From: Stomoxys calcitrans
Lineage: Eukaryota > Arthropoda > Insecta > Diptera > Muscidae
DNA length: 64,000 bases
Direction of reading: 5' to 3'
Assembly (NCBI RefSeq): GCF_963082655.1
Contig: NC_081556.1
Location: 69,611,227-69,675,226 of the forward strand
Shown here: positions 1-6,797 of the stretch, in pieces
Position numbering within the stretch: the stretch's first letter is position 1
Layout: each line of letters begins with the position of its first letter
Notes under the pieces: model-generated
What the model was told of the DNA's origin: nothing
The model's database searches: none
Seen by the model: only the letters and a program-made list of their open reading frames with translations
Position numbers and translations under genes: made by a program

Positions 1-354
1 ACTTCGATTTGAATGCGATGATGGACATTTGTTGGATTTTGTTTCTTGATGAGATGATTTTGTTGGGTTTGGAATCCTCGCCTTGTTCAATCTGTTGGAG
101 ATGTGTAGCAAGCTATGATGTTTCGAATGGCAATATCTGCATCCACTGGTGGTGAAACAAGTGTTTTGAGAGTGCGAATGGGCTAAACAATTTTTGCAGT
201 AGCCGTATGTTTTAACCACCTGGATTCGCTCAGTTACATTCATTTCTAGAAACTTTTTGCATTTACGCAATGGATGAGTCCATCTGCACAACCTGCACAC
301 GTAGCTGTTTGACCGCTTTGTTGACTGTTTGTTGGAATTCTTGTTGTTACGCAT
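1..354 (-). CDS. BEL/Pao-type gag-like zinc-cluster protein, partial (runs off window edge)
   Basis: An open frame of 118 codons starts at an ATG (MRNNKNSNKQ...) and stays open to the window edge. It carries three Cys/His clusters within about 65 residues: C-x2-C-x3-H-x4-C (CRLCRWTHPLRKC), a retroviral-type knuckle C-x2-C-x4-H-x4-C (CKNCLAHSHSQNTC) and a CRYC...HHSLLH cluster. The same three-cluster layout, at low identity, occurs in the gag region of the BEL element further right (residues about 356-421). In BEL/Pao elements this module is a nucleocapsid-like nucleic-acid-binding region. The frame begins only 74 nt beyond the BEL pol stop, on the same strand, with no recognisable LTR between them. 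It may therefore be an extra 3' ORF of that element, the start of a second BEL copy, or an exon derived from one. The C-terminal half is Ser/Asn/Lys-rich and unrecognised. Confidence 0.6.
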   Translation of the reverse strand, partial: MRNNKNSNKQSTKRSNSYVCRLCRWTHPLRKCKKFLEMNVTERIQVVKTYGYCKNCLAHSHSQNTCFTTSGCRYCHSKHHSLLHISNRLNKARIPNPTKSSHQETKSNKCPSSHSNRS

Positions 355-428
355 ATTGAGCTACGAATAATAAGACTTTAGATTGCTAGTGTCATGTGAT
401 GCTTACTTTCATATATCTAAAGTGCGAG

Positions 429-1326
429 TTAGGAGGTTGAATCGAACGGTAATACAACCACTTTCGTAATTGGCCGTGCTATGATACCCTTTTCAGTCGT
501 GATATCCACAATACGAACTCGACCATCAGATCCTGGATGTACCTTTGAGATTCTACCTAGACGCCAGCAATTGGGAGGTAAGTTCTCATCCTTGACCACA
601 ACCAACATATTCTCTGCCAAGTTTTCGGTTGGTCTTTTCCATTTATGACGCTTGTGCAATTCCTTTAGGTATTCCCCTTTCCAACGGATGCAGAAATGTT
701 GGTGTATTGCCTTCAATCGTTGCCATCGATTGACGAGGGAAATTGGAGCTTCGGAAATCTTCGGATCTAGTGGTGTCAAAATCGGAGCACCAATTAAGAA
801 ATGCCCTGGAGTTAGAGCAGAAAAGTCCGACGACTCTTGTGAAATCGTACATAGTGGACGGGAGTTCAAACAAGCCTCTATCTTTGAGAGCAATGTCTGA
901 AATTCTTCAAACGTGTGTTTAAAGTTAGCTGCTACCTTCCGAAAATGAGTTTTGAAGCTCTTTACTCCCGCTTCCCAGAGCCCACCCATGTGTGGGGCTC
1001 CAGGTGGAATAAAGTGCCACTCTATCTTTTGGTGCGCATAGTTGGACTCTATAGATTGTTTGGAACTCTGCAAGAAATTCTTAGCAAGGACCTTCGATGC
1101 ACCCACAAAGTTGGTGCCATTATCGGAATGAAGGTGAAGTGGACATCCTCGGCGCGAGACAAATCTGCTGAATGCAGCCAGAAACGTGTTTGTGGAGAGG
1201 TCGGATGTCGCCTCCAAATGTATTGCCTTTGTGGCAAAACAAATAAATATACACGCATACCCCTTCGATATGCGGCAGAATCGACCGGAATAGCTCTTTA
1301 TTTCAAATGGTCCTGCGAAATCCAAC
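429..1326 (-). pseudogene. BEL/Pao integrase core and C-terminal domain, detached 3' part of pol
   Basis: This is the 3' end of a BEL/Pao pol. It contains the integrase catalytic core: LDFAGPF (first Asp), SDNGTNF (second Asp) and GGLWEAGVKS (Glu), with about 49 residues between the second Asp and the Glu, the wide spacing typical of BEL integrases. The usual BEL C-terminal domain (DUF5641-like) follows, with NRWQR and a CWRLGRI...GRVRIVDI segment. The frame ends at a TAA followed by AT-rich sequence. It remains open upstream to 1484, but the first ~50 residues there are an antisense reading of an inverted pol fragment and are not real protein. The matching upstream part of pol ends near 6823, and both ends share the same 24-bp sequence, so this is one integrase split by an insertion. 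Confidence 0.85.
1303..1326 (+). repeat. 24-bp direct repeat, left copy (BEL integrase break)
   Basis: The 24 bases here (beginning tcaaatggtcctgcg) recur identically at 6800-6823 in the same orientation. Each copy is BEL integrase coding sequence around the DFAGPF motif on the minus strand. Together they bracket the foreign/inverted block and mark where the integrase was interrupted. Confidence 0.85.
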
Positions 1327-1336
1327 ATATACGTGT

Positions 1337-1545
1337 AATACGTGTAATTGCCTATGTTTTTAGATTTTTCTATAGCACGCATCCCAAATTTAGAAACGCT
1401 TACAGAAGGGAGTCTCATAATGTGACCACTACAGAGGTCGTGATGATTCAAGACCGCCTCATATCCATCACCCAGAAGGCGCACTTTCCGAACGAATATC
1501 TAGCTCTCTCGGCGACAAAAACAATTGCCTCTGCTAGTTCCATAC
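1337..1545 (+). repeat. Inverted BEL pol segment, copy A, left part
   Basis: This plus-strand sequence encodes the pol stretch just before integrase (VIAYVFRFFYSTHPKF...), opposite in direction to the surrounding BEL element. It is continuous with 6207-6394, from which it is separated only by the gypsy insertion and its target duplication. It repeats copy B (6416-6797) head to tail with a period of about 420 bp. Confidence 0.85.
1541..1545. repeat. Target-site duplication of gypsy element, left (catac)
   Basis: The five bases catac directly abut the left LTR and recur at 6202-6206 beyond the right LTR. Removing the element and one copy restores the uninterrupted BEL segment seen in copy B. 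Five-base duplications fit Ty3/gypsy integration. Confidence 0.92.
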
Positions 1546-1732
1546 TGATGAATCTGAGAAAATCTAGTCTTTTACAAAAAATACCAAAATGTCTTTATTA
1601 TGGAATAAAAATGAAAGAGACTGAAAAAATGTGACAGTTATTCAAATACGAAAAAGTATAATAGCTTGTTAAAATAATTCAATGAAGATGTGATTAAAAA
1701 TGTGTGAATGACAGTAGTTTAGGTATCCAACA
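1546..1732 (-). repeat. Gypsy 3' LTR (187 bp)
   Basis: Matches the 5' LTR at 185 of 187 positions; the differences are one in the interior (aaaatgtc versus aaaacgtc) and one near the end (aggtatcc versus agatatcc). On the minus strand it starts TGTTGGATA and ends TTCATCA and contains an AATAAA signal. It lies 11 bp after the pol stop codon. Confidence 0.93.
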
Positions 1733-1745
1733 TTCCCTCGCACTT
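1733..1745 (-). other. Probable polypurine tract of gypsy element
   Basis: Directly before the 3' LTR the minus strand reads aagtgcgagggaa, a short purine-rich run overlapping the end of the pol ORF. This is the expected site of plus-strand primer formation; it is short and imperfect. Confidence 0.55.
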
Positions 1746-4593
1746 AATTTGCTTTCCCTTTAAATCTTTTCCGAATTCTATCCGATCTTCTGGGGGTAAA
1801 CTGTTGCCGACGTTTTCCACAGGGGCGTGACATTTCGCTGTTTTGACAGTTTTGTTTTCCGCTAGTTCCTTGTCCGTTGGATTGCATATTTTGGGAAGCT
1901 TCCACAATTGTGGTTTGACCTGAAGCTTGATTAGCTGGTTCTAACCTCTCACAACTGCTTGCGATGTTGGTTTGTTCGATAACTGTTGAGTGTCGTTCAC
2001 TTGTTTCTACGCTTGGATTCATATTAGAATAGGTTTCTGGAATTAATATGTCTATATCGTCATTAGCTGTCTTTTTTGATACATGACATTGTTTAGTTAT
2101 ATTGTTTCCACTCGTTTCTATTCTGCTTTTTATTTGATTTTGATGCCTTCGGACTTCGCCCTGCGCTGTTTTTACTGTAAACATTAAATTTCCCATTGTT
2201 GCTTTTATTTCTCCTTCAACCCAGCGTTTTTTACCAGAGAAATTTCGTACATAAACCTTTTGACCAATAGATAACTTCGAAGAAAATTTTGATAATTCGT
2301 GCTTCACAGGAAACATTGCGGTTAAAATTGTACGAGGCTGACGACCGTGAAGTAATTCTGCTGGAGATTTACCAGTATGTGGGTTTGGTGTTGATCTATA
2401 TGTTACCAAATACTTGTACAACGCCTGTTCTTGATTTGGTTGTTCCTTACTTATCTTAGTAAAAGCTGTCTTAAAAGTTCGAACAAAACGTTCAGCTAAT
2501 CCATTCGAAGCCGGATGAAACGGGGCTGTTGTCAGATGCTCAATAGCGTTTACTTCACAAAACCTTTTAAATTCAGATGACGTGAATTGTGTACCATTAT
2601 CAGTTACAATGGTACGTGGTAGACCTTCAATTGCGAAAAAACTTTGTAAAGCTGCTATAGTTGATCCCGAGGTAGCTACAGATACTGGCCTGACAAAAGG
2701 AAATTTGGAGTACGAATCAACTGCAATAAGCCACATTTTGTTTAAAAATGGACCAGCAAAATCAATGTGTATTCTTTCCCATGGTTGCTCAGCTTCGGGC
2801 CATGCAGAAAATACTTGTTTCGGATTATCCCCATTTTCTTGACAAATCGTACATTTTTTTGCCATACTCTCAATTTCTTGGTCAATATTCGGAAACCACA
2901 CATATCTTCTTGCTAATTGCTTCATTCTACATGCACCCCAATGTCCGTCATGTAGCATACTCAAATCTTTTGAGCGAAGTGAGCTTGGAACTATTACACG
3001 TGAGTGTTCATTGTGCAGAAGAAGCACATCCTTTTCGATAGAAATCGAATATTTTCTTGCAAAATACGGATTGAAAGAAGCCTCCGATTTATTCTCCTCC
3101 GGCCAGCCATTTTTCACATAATTCGTGATAACTTTTAGTGTTTCGTCGCTTTTTGTGTGCAATGCTACAGTTTCGGAATCAATAGGACAGTCTTGCAATA
3201 TCGTATTATAAACATCATCAATATATAACACCTCCGTTTCAGTTTTATCGAATTCTTTATCATCTCCCATTGGCAATCTTGATAATGCGTCAGCGTTTGC
3301 ATGATGAGAAGTTGTTTTATACTTTATAGAATATTCGTATGCTTGCAGTGTAATGGCCCAGCGTTGAAGTCGATGCAATGTCATGATAGGAAGCTTTTTG
3401 AAGGGATGAAATATTGTAGTAAGAGCTTGATGATCTGTTACTAATTCAAAGTGTCTACCATATAGATACTGGTGAAACTTGGTCACACCAAATATTATGG
3501 CAAGGGCCTCCTTCTCTATTTGAGAATAATTAACTTGAGAAGCATTTAGCGTTTTTGAAGCAAAGCATATTGGTTTTTCAGAGCCATCAGGAAATCTGTG
3601 AGACAAAACTGCTCCAATTCCGCGGTTGGAAGCGTCGGTTGCGAGAATGATTGGATATTTATCATCATAATGAACCAATTTGGTAGCGTTCACAATATCT
3701 TGTCGTAAAGTTTTGAAAGCTGTTTCTTGTAGATCAGTCCAAACAAATTTTGCATTTAATTTTCTGAGTTCATTTAGTGGAGCTGCAGTTTTCGAAAAAT
3801 TCGGAATAAATTTATTATAATAATTAATTTTTCCTATAAATGATTCCAATTCTTTAATATTTGATGGCCTTGGCATATTCTGAATTGCAGCCAAACGTTT
3901 TTCTGAAGGTCTTATACCATCACAGTCAATAATGTGGCCTACATATTCGACCAAAGATTTCGAAATCTCACATTTCTCAGTTTTACATTTGAGTCCATGA
4001 TATTTTAGTTTCTCCAGCACATTAGTCAAGTTCTGAATATGTTCACTGTTTGTTTTTCCTGTTATAATTACGTCATCAAGGTAAATTGCGCATCCAGGAA
4101 TATCTGCTAATGTTTCCTCCATGAATCTCTGAAAAATTGCGGGTGCACTTGCAATCCCGAAAGGCATACGCTTATATTGATATAAACCAAAAGGAGTATT
4201 TATAACCATAATTCTTTTTGCTGCATCAGACAATTCAATCTGCAAATATGCTTCACTCAAGTCAATTTTAGAGAAATACCGACCTCCTTGAAGTTTGTGG
4301 AATAATTCTTCGATTCTTGGTATGGGATATCTTTCAATTTTTATTTGGGAATTTAAAGTAACTTTAAAATCGGCGCAAACCCTTATGGAACCATTTGGTT
4401 TTGGAACCACCACAATTGGCGAAGCCCATTCACTCGAATTTATTGGCTCTATGACGCCATTGGAGACCAAACGGTCAATTTCCTGTCGAACTTTGTCGTG
4501 TAACGCAAATGGAATATTGTAAGGTTTCATAAATTTTGGTAATATCTGCTTTAAACGTTGGACAGTGTCCAAGTCCTTCAGAAAAAACTTCAT
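1744..4593 (-). CDS. Gypsy pol: reverse transcriptase, RNase H, integrase (949 aa)
   Basis: Ty3/gypsy polyprotein that copies the element RNA and integrates it. RT spans about residues 30-240, with the VVVPKPNGSIRVCADF region and the catalytic YLDD box at 171-174. RNase H follows (LATDAS at ~318, EKEALA at ~360, VTDHQAL at ~386). Integrase has an H-x3-H (548/551) and C-x2-C (581/584) zinc motif, then core residues in HIDFAGPF (D611), VTDNGTQF (D665) and NGLAERF (E701), a D35E spacing. A GPY/F-like C-terminal module lies near 780-820 and a basic, Ser/Gln-rich tail ends the protein. No internal stops are seen. The first ATG lies 119 nt inside the upstream ORF, in the +1 frame. The first ~20 residues are probably not authentic, because RT homology starts just after and the end of the gag-protease frame already resembles the upstream linker. 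Confidence 0.93.
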   Translation of the reverse strand: MKFFLKDLDTVQRLKQILPKFMKPYNIPFALHDKVRQEIDRLVSNGVIEPINSSEWASPIVVVPKPNGSIRVCADFKVTLNSQIKIERYPIPRIEELFHKLQGGRYFSKIDLSEAYLQIELSDAAKRIMVINTPFGLYQYKRMPFGIASAPAIFQRFMEETLADIPGCAIYLDDVIITGKTNSEHIQNLTNVLEKLKYHGLKCKTEKCEISKSLVEYVGHIIDCDGIRPSEKRLAAIQNMPRPSNIKELESFIGKINYYNKFIPNFSKTAAPLNELRKLNAKFVWTDLQETAFKTLRQDIVNATKLVHYDDKYPIILATDASNRGIGAVLSHRFPDGSEKPICFASKTLNASQVNYSQIEKEALAIIFGVTKFHQYLYGRHFELVTDHQALTTIFHPFKKLPIMTLHRLQRWAITLQAYEYSIKYKTTSHHANADALSRLPMGDDKEFDKTETEVLYIDDVYNTILQDCPIDSETVALHTKSDETLKVITNYVKNGWPEENKSEASFNPYFARKYSISIEKDVLLLHNEHSRVIVPSSLRSKDLSMLHDGHWGACRMKQLARRYVWFPNIDQEIESMAKKCTICQENGDNPKQVFSAWPEAEQPWERIHIDFAGPFLNKMWLIAVDSYSKFPFVRPVSVATSGSTIAALQSFFAIEGLPRTIVTDNGTQFTSSEFKRFCEVNAIEHLTTAPFHPASNGLAERFVRTFKTAFTKISKEQPNQEQALYKYLVTYRSTPNPHTGKSPAELLHGRQPRTILTAMFPVKHELSKFSSKLSIGQKVYVRNFSGKKRWVEGEIKATMGNLMFTVKTAQGEVRRHQNQIKSRIETSGNNITKQCHVSKKTANDDIDILIPETYSNMNPSVETSERHSTVIEQTNIASSCERLEPANQASGQTTIVEASQNMQSNGQGTSGKQNCQNSEMSRPCGKRRQQFTPRRSDRIRKRFKGKAN

Positions 4594-5977
4594 TGAAATT
4601 GTTTAAGACTTGTTTCAATTTACATTCTAAATCCGTAAGAGAGTCATTTGAAACTTGCAAGCAGTTTTCGATCACTAGGTTATTGTATGGACTTTTTATC
4701 TGAAAATCAAATTCTTTAAACCAATCGAATCCAAATATGTTCACAACATTTTCCAAATCAACAACGTAAAGTTGTAAATTTCGTGTTTGGTTGCCGACCT
4801 TAACATCCACATTAACCACCCCTTTTAGAGCCAACATAGCTCCTCCATACGCTTTTAATGTTTTATTACTTGGACTACACAAAGGTTGTTTTAATTTCTT
4901 GTAGACGTCAAGTCCAATCAATGAGCATGAAGCTCCAGTGTCTAATTGAAATGGCAATTCTTCGTTATTTACCTTAATAGTGATCATGAGTTTATCATTC
5001 TTTCCATTATTGACGGTGTCGATTGCTTCAACGTGACTTATAGACGATTCCTCTTCCTCCATTTCATGAATTTGTTGACTATTTCCAAGCTTACCTTGTG
5101 CTTGACATACTTTCGATATATGTCCAAGCTTCGAGCATCTATTGCATCTGGTTCTATTCTTAAAGTGATAACATTCTTCTCTCTGATGAGACTTTCCACA
5201 GCCTGGATAAGACTGTAAATTCTTGAAAGTAAACTTTCCCTTTGATTTACTTTCTGAAACATTATAACGTTGAATAGCGTGAACTTCATTTGTCGGCTCC
5301 TTAGTATCTTCGATCTCATCCGACGCCTTAACAGTTGCTTCAAAAATTGAACAAATTTGCAGCACCTCTTCTAAAGATGGATTTGATTTTTGCAAACAAG
5401 CTGTTCGGACTTTCTTATGTGGAGTGTATAACACAATCATATCCCTTATTTTGTTATCGACGTAGGATTGTCTGCAGTATTCATTTTCACACGTAAAATT
5501 ACATTCTCTGGCTACACCTCTTAGATCTGCAACCCAATCAACGTATTTCTGATTCTCCTTCATTCTTGTTTGATTATAAAATTTAAATCGAGCGGCTAAA
5601 ATGTGCTGTTGACTTCCAAAATGCTTTTCTAATGCGGTAACTAACTCCTTGTATGGTTGTACTTCTGCTTTCCCATCAAATAGCCTTTGCAAAAGCTCCA
5701 AAACATCAGATCCAACCCAGCTAAGAAAACAAGACCGCTTCGTATCTTCACATTTTACAGAACTTGCTATCATATGCTGTTCCAATTGAAATTGATATGT
5801 TGCCCATTGTTCTGTTCCACCATTGAAATTTCTGAACGAAGGTATCACCAAAGAGCTCTTGTTCCTCGAAATAAAATCTTCCAAAATAGCTTGATTTTGA
5901 GCCAACATTTGTGCCAAAAATGCGTGATTGGTTTCTTGCAGTTGAGCCAAAACCTGCGAAAAATTATTAGAATCCAT
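4475..5977 (-). CDS. Gypsy gag and aspartic protease (500 aa)
   Basis: The ORF starts at an ATG 38 nt downstream of the 5' LTR (MDSNNFSQVLAQLQ). Residues 1 to about 230 look like a Ty3/gypsy capsid (PSFRNFNGG...W..Y, then helical sequence). Residues 257-291 form the zinc-binding region: a first cluster whose expected leading Cys is Tyr (YPGCGKSHQREEC), then a canonical knuckle CNRCSKLGHISKVC. The protease active site is QLDTGASCSLIG at ~344-355. After about residue 478 (FSEGLGHCPTFKAD) the frame loses similarity to the linker that usually leads into RT and ends ~20 codons later. RT continues in the other frame, so gag-protease and pol are separated here by a shift. Confidence 0.92.
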   Translation of the reverse strand: MDSNNFSQVLAQLQETNHAFLAQMLAQNQAILEDFISRNKSSLVIPSFRNFNGGTEQWATYQFQLEQHMIASSVKCEDTKRSCFLSWVGSDVLELLQRLFDGKAEVQPYKELVTALEKHFGSQQHILAARFKFYNQTRMKENQKYVDWVADLRGVARECNFTCENEYCRQSYVDNKIRDMIVLYTPHKKVRTACLQKSNPSLEEVLQICSIFEATVKASDEIEDTKEPTNEVHAIQRYNVSESKSKGKFTFKNLQSYPGCGKSHQREECYHFKNRTRCNRCSKLGHISKVCQAQGKLGNSQQIHEMEEEESSISHVEAIDTVNNGKNDKLMITIKVNNEELPFQLDTGASCSLIGLDVYKKLKQPLCSPSNKTLKAYGGAMLALKGVVNVDVKVGNQTRNLQLYVVDLENVVNIFGFDWFKEFDFQIKSPYNNLVIENCLQVSNDSLTDLECKLKQVLNNFNEVFSEGLGHCPTFKADITKIYETLQYSICVTRQSSTGN

Positions 5978-5999
5978 TGTTTTTTGATTTGTTTCTTAT

Positions 6000-6012
6000 A
6001 TCCTCGTCGCCA
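6000..6012 (-). other. Gypsy primer binding site, tRNA-Ser type
   Basis: The minus strand reads TGGCGACGAGGAT, two bases after the 5' LTR. This complements the 3' end of eukaryotic tRNA-Ser(GCT) (...ATCCTCGTCG plus CCA) over 13 bases; the tRNA sequence is recalled, not computed. Confidence 0.8.
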
Positions 6013-6014
6013 AA

Positions 6015-6201
6015 TGATGAATCTGAGAAAATCTAGTCTTTTACAAAAAATACCAAAACGTCTTTATTATGGAATAAAAATGAAAGAGACTGAAAAAATG
6101 TGACAGTTATTCAAATACGAAAAAGTATAATAGCTTGTTAAAATAATTCAATGAAGATGTGATTAAAAATGTGTGAATGACAGTAGTTTAGATATCCAAC
6201 A
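6015..6201 (-). repeat. Gypsy 5' LTR (187 bp)
   Basis: Promoter-bearing LTR. On the minus strand it starts TGTTGGATATC and ends TTCATCA. A TCAGTC sequence at 6088-6093 matches the arthropod initiator (TCAGT) and an AATAAA polyadenylation signal lies at 6063-6068, so U3-R-U5 order is plausible. It is 98.9% identical to the 3' LTR. Confidence 0.93.
6088..6093 (-). promoter_or_regulatory. Putative initiator (TCAGTC) of gypsy LTR promoter
   Basis: TCAGTC on the minus strand, preceded by a T-rich stretch, matches the arthropod Inr consensus. It lies ~20 nt upstream of the AATAAA signal, which fits a TATA-less LTR promoter. Assigned on the motif alone. Confidence 0.4.
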
Positions 6202-6206
6202 CATAC
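6202..6206. repeat. Target-site duplication of gypsy element, right (catac)
   Basis: Identical to 1541-1545 and directly outside the 5' LTR. The BEL fragment resumes immediately after it (tgagtttaaatccg). Confidence 0.92.
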
Positions 6207-6394
6207 TGAGTTTAAATCCGTTTCTTGATGCCGATGGTATCATGAGGATTTGTGGTAGGCTAACCTCAGCCCCTGGGTTATCCTACAATGAGAAACATCC
6301 TATTATCCTGCCTTATAACTGCCAACTTTCGCGTCTATTGGTACAATTTATCCACTCGATTTCTGTTCATGGTGGTAATCAACTGGTACTGCGG
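6207..6394 (+). repeat. Inverted BEL pol segment, copy A, right part
   Basis: Continues copy A after the gypsy insertion and encodes SLNPFLDADGIMRICGRL... up to SVHGGNQ on the plus strand. The sequence after it (to ~6415) resembles the next stretch of BEL pol only loosely. Confidence 0.85.
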
Positions 6395-6415
6395 TTGATC
6401 CGGCTCGAAGGACCA

Positions 6416-6797
6416 GGCAATACGTGTAATTGCCTATGTTTTTAGATTTTTCTATAGCACGCATCCCAAATTTAGAAACGCTTACAGAAGGGAGTCTCAT
6501 AATGTGACCACTACAGAGGTCGTGATGATTCAAGACCGCCTCATATCCATCACCCAGAAGGCGCACTTTCCGAACGAATATCTAGCTCTCTCGGCGACAA
6601 AAACAATTGCCTCTGCTAGTTCCATACTGAGTTTAAATCCGTTTCTTGATGCCGATGGTATCATGAGGATTTGTGGTAGGCTAACCTCAGCCCCTGGGTT
6701 ATCCTACAATGAGAAACATCCTATTATCCTGCCTTATAACTGCCAACTTTCGCGTCTATTGGTACAATTTATCCACTCGATTTCTGTTCATGGTGGT
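6416..6797 (+). repeat. Inverted BEL pol segment, copy B; left arm of 382-bp inverted repeat
   Basis: This is a second head-to-tail copy of the fragment in A. Read against 7003-7384 it is a perfect reverse complement over 382 bp with no mismatch that I could find by eye. The 205-bp spacer includes the 24-bp repeat and the integrase zinc region, so a transcript through the region could fold into a long hairpin. Confidence 0.92.

Larger units (their letters stand above)
1546..6201 (-). mobile_element. Ty3/gypsy LTR retrotransposon, nearly intact (4656 bp)
   Basis: A complete element: two 187-bp LTRs (TG...CA on the minus strand) differing at 2 sites, a primer binding site, gag-protease ORF, pol ORF, a short purine-rich tract and a 5-bp target duplication. 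The chromodomain-less pol and the tRNA-Ser-type primer site suggest a Mag / K02A2.6-like lineage; this assignment is inference from motif style. About 1% LTR divergence implies a recent insertion. The only visible defect is a frame break between the protease and RT. It lies inside an inverted fragment of a BEL element, so it is younger than that rearrangement. Confidence 0.93.

Noticed and set aside
915..1634. Plus-strand frame of 239 codons over the BEL integrase
   Set aside because: Most of it is antisense to conserved integrase; only its middle (about 1340-1545) reads the inverted BEL pol fragment. No single protein is encoded.
6348..6566. Minus-strand frame over copy B
   Set aside because: It is antisense to pol sequence. 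The same spurious N-terminus appears in front of the integrase remnant because both read the inverted fragment backwards.
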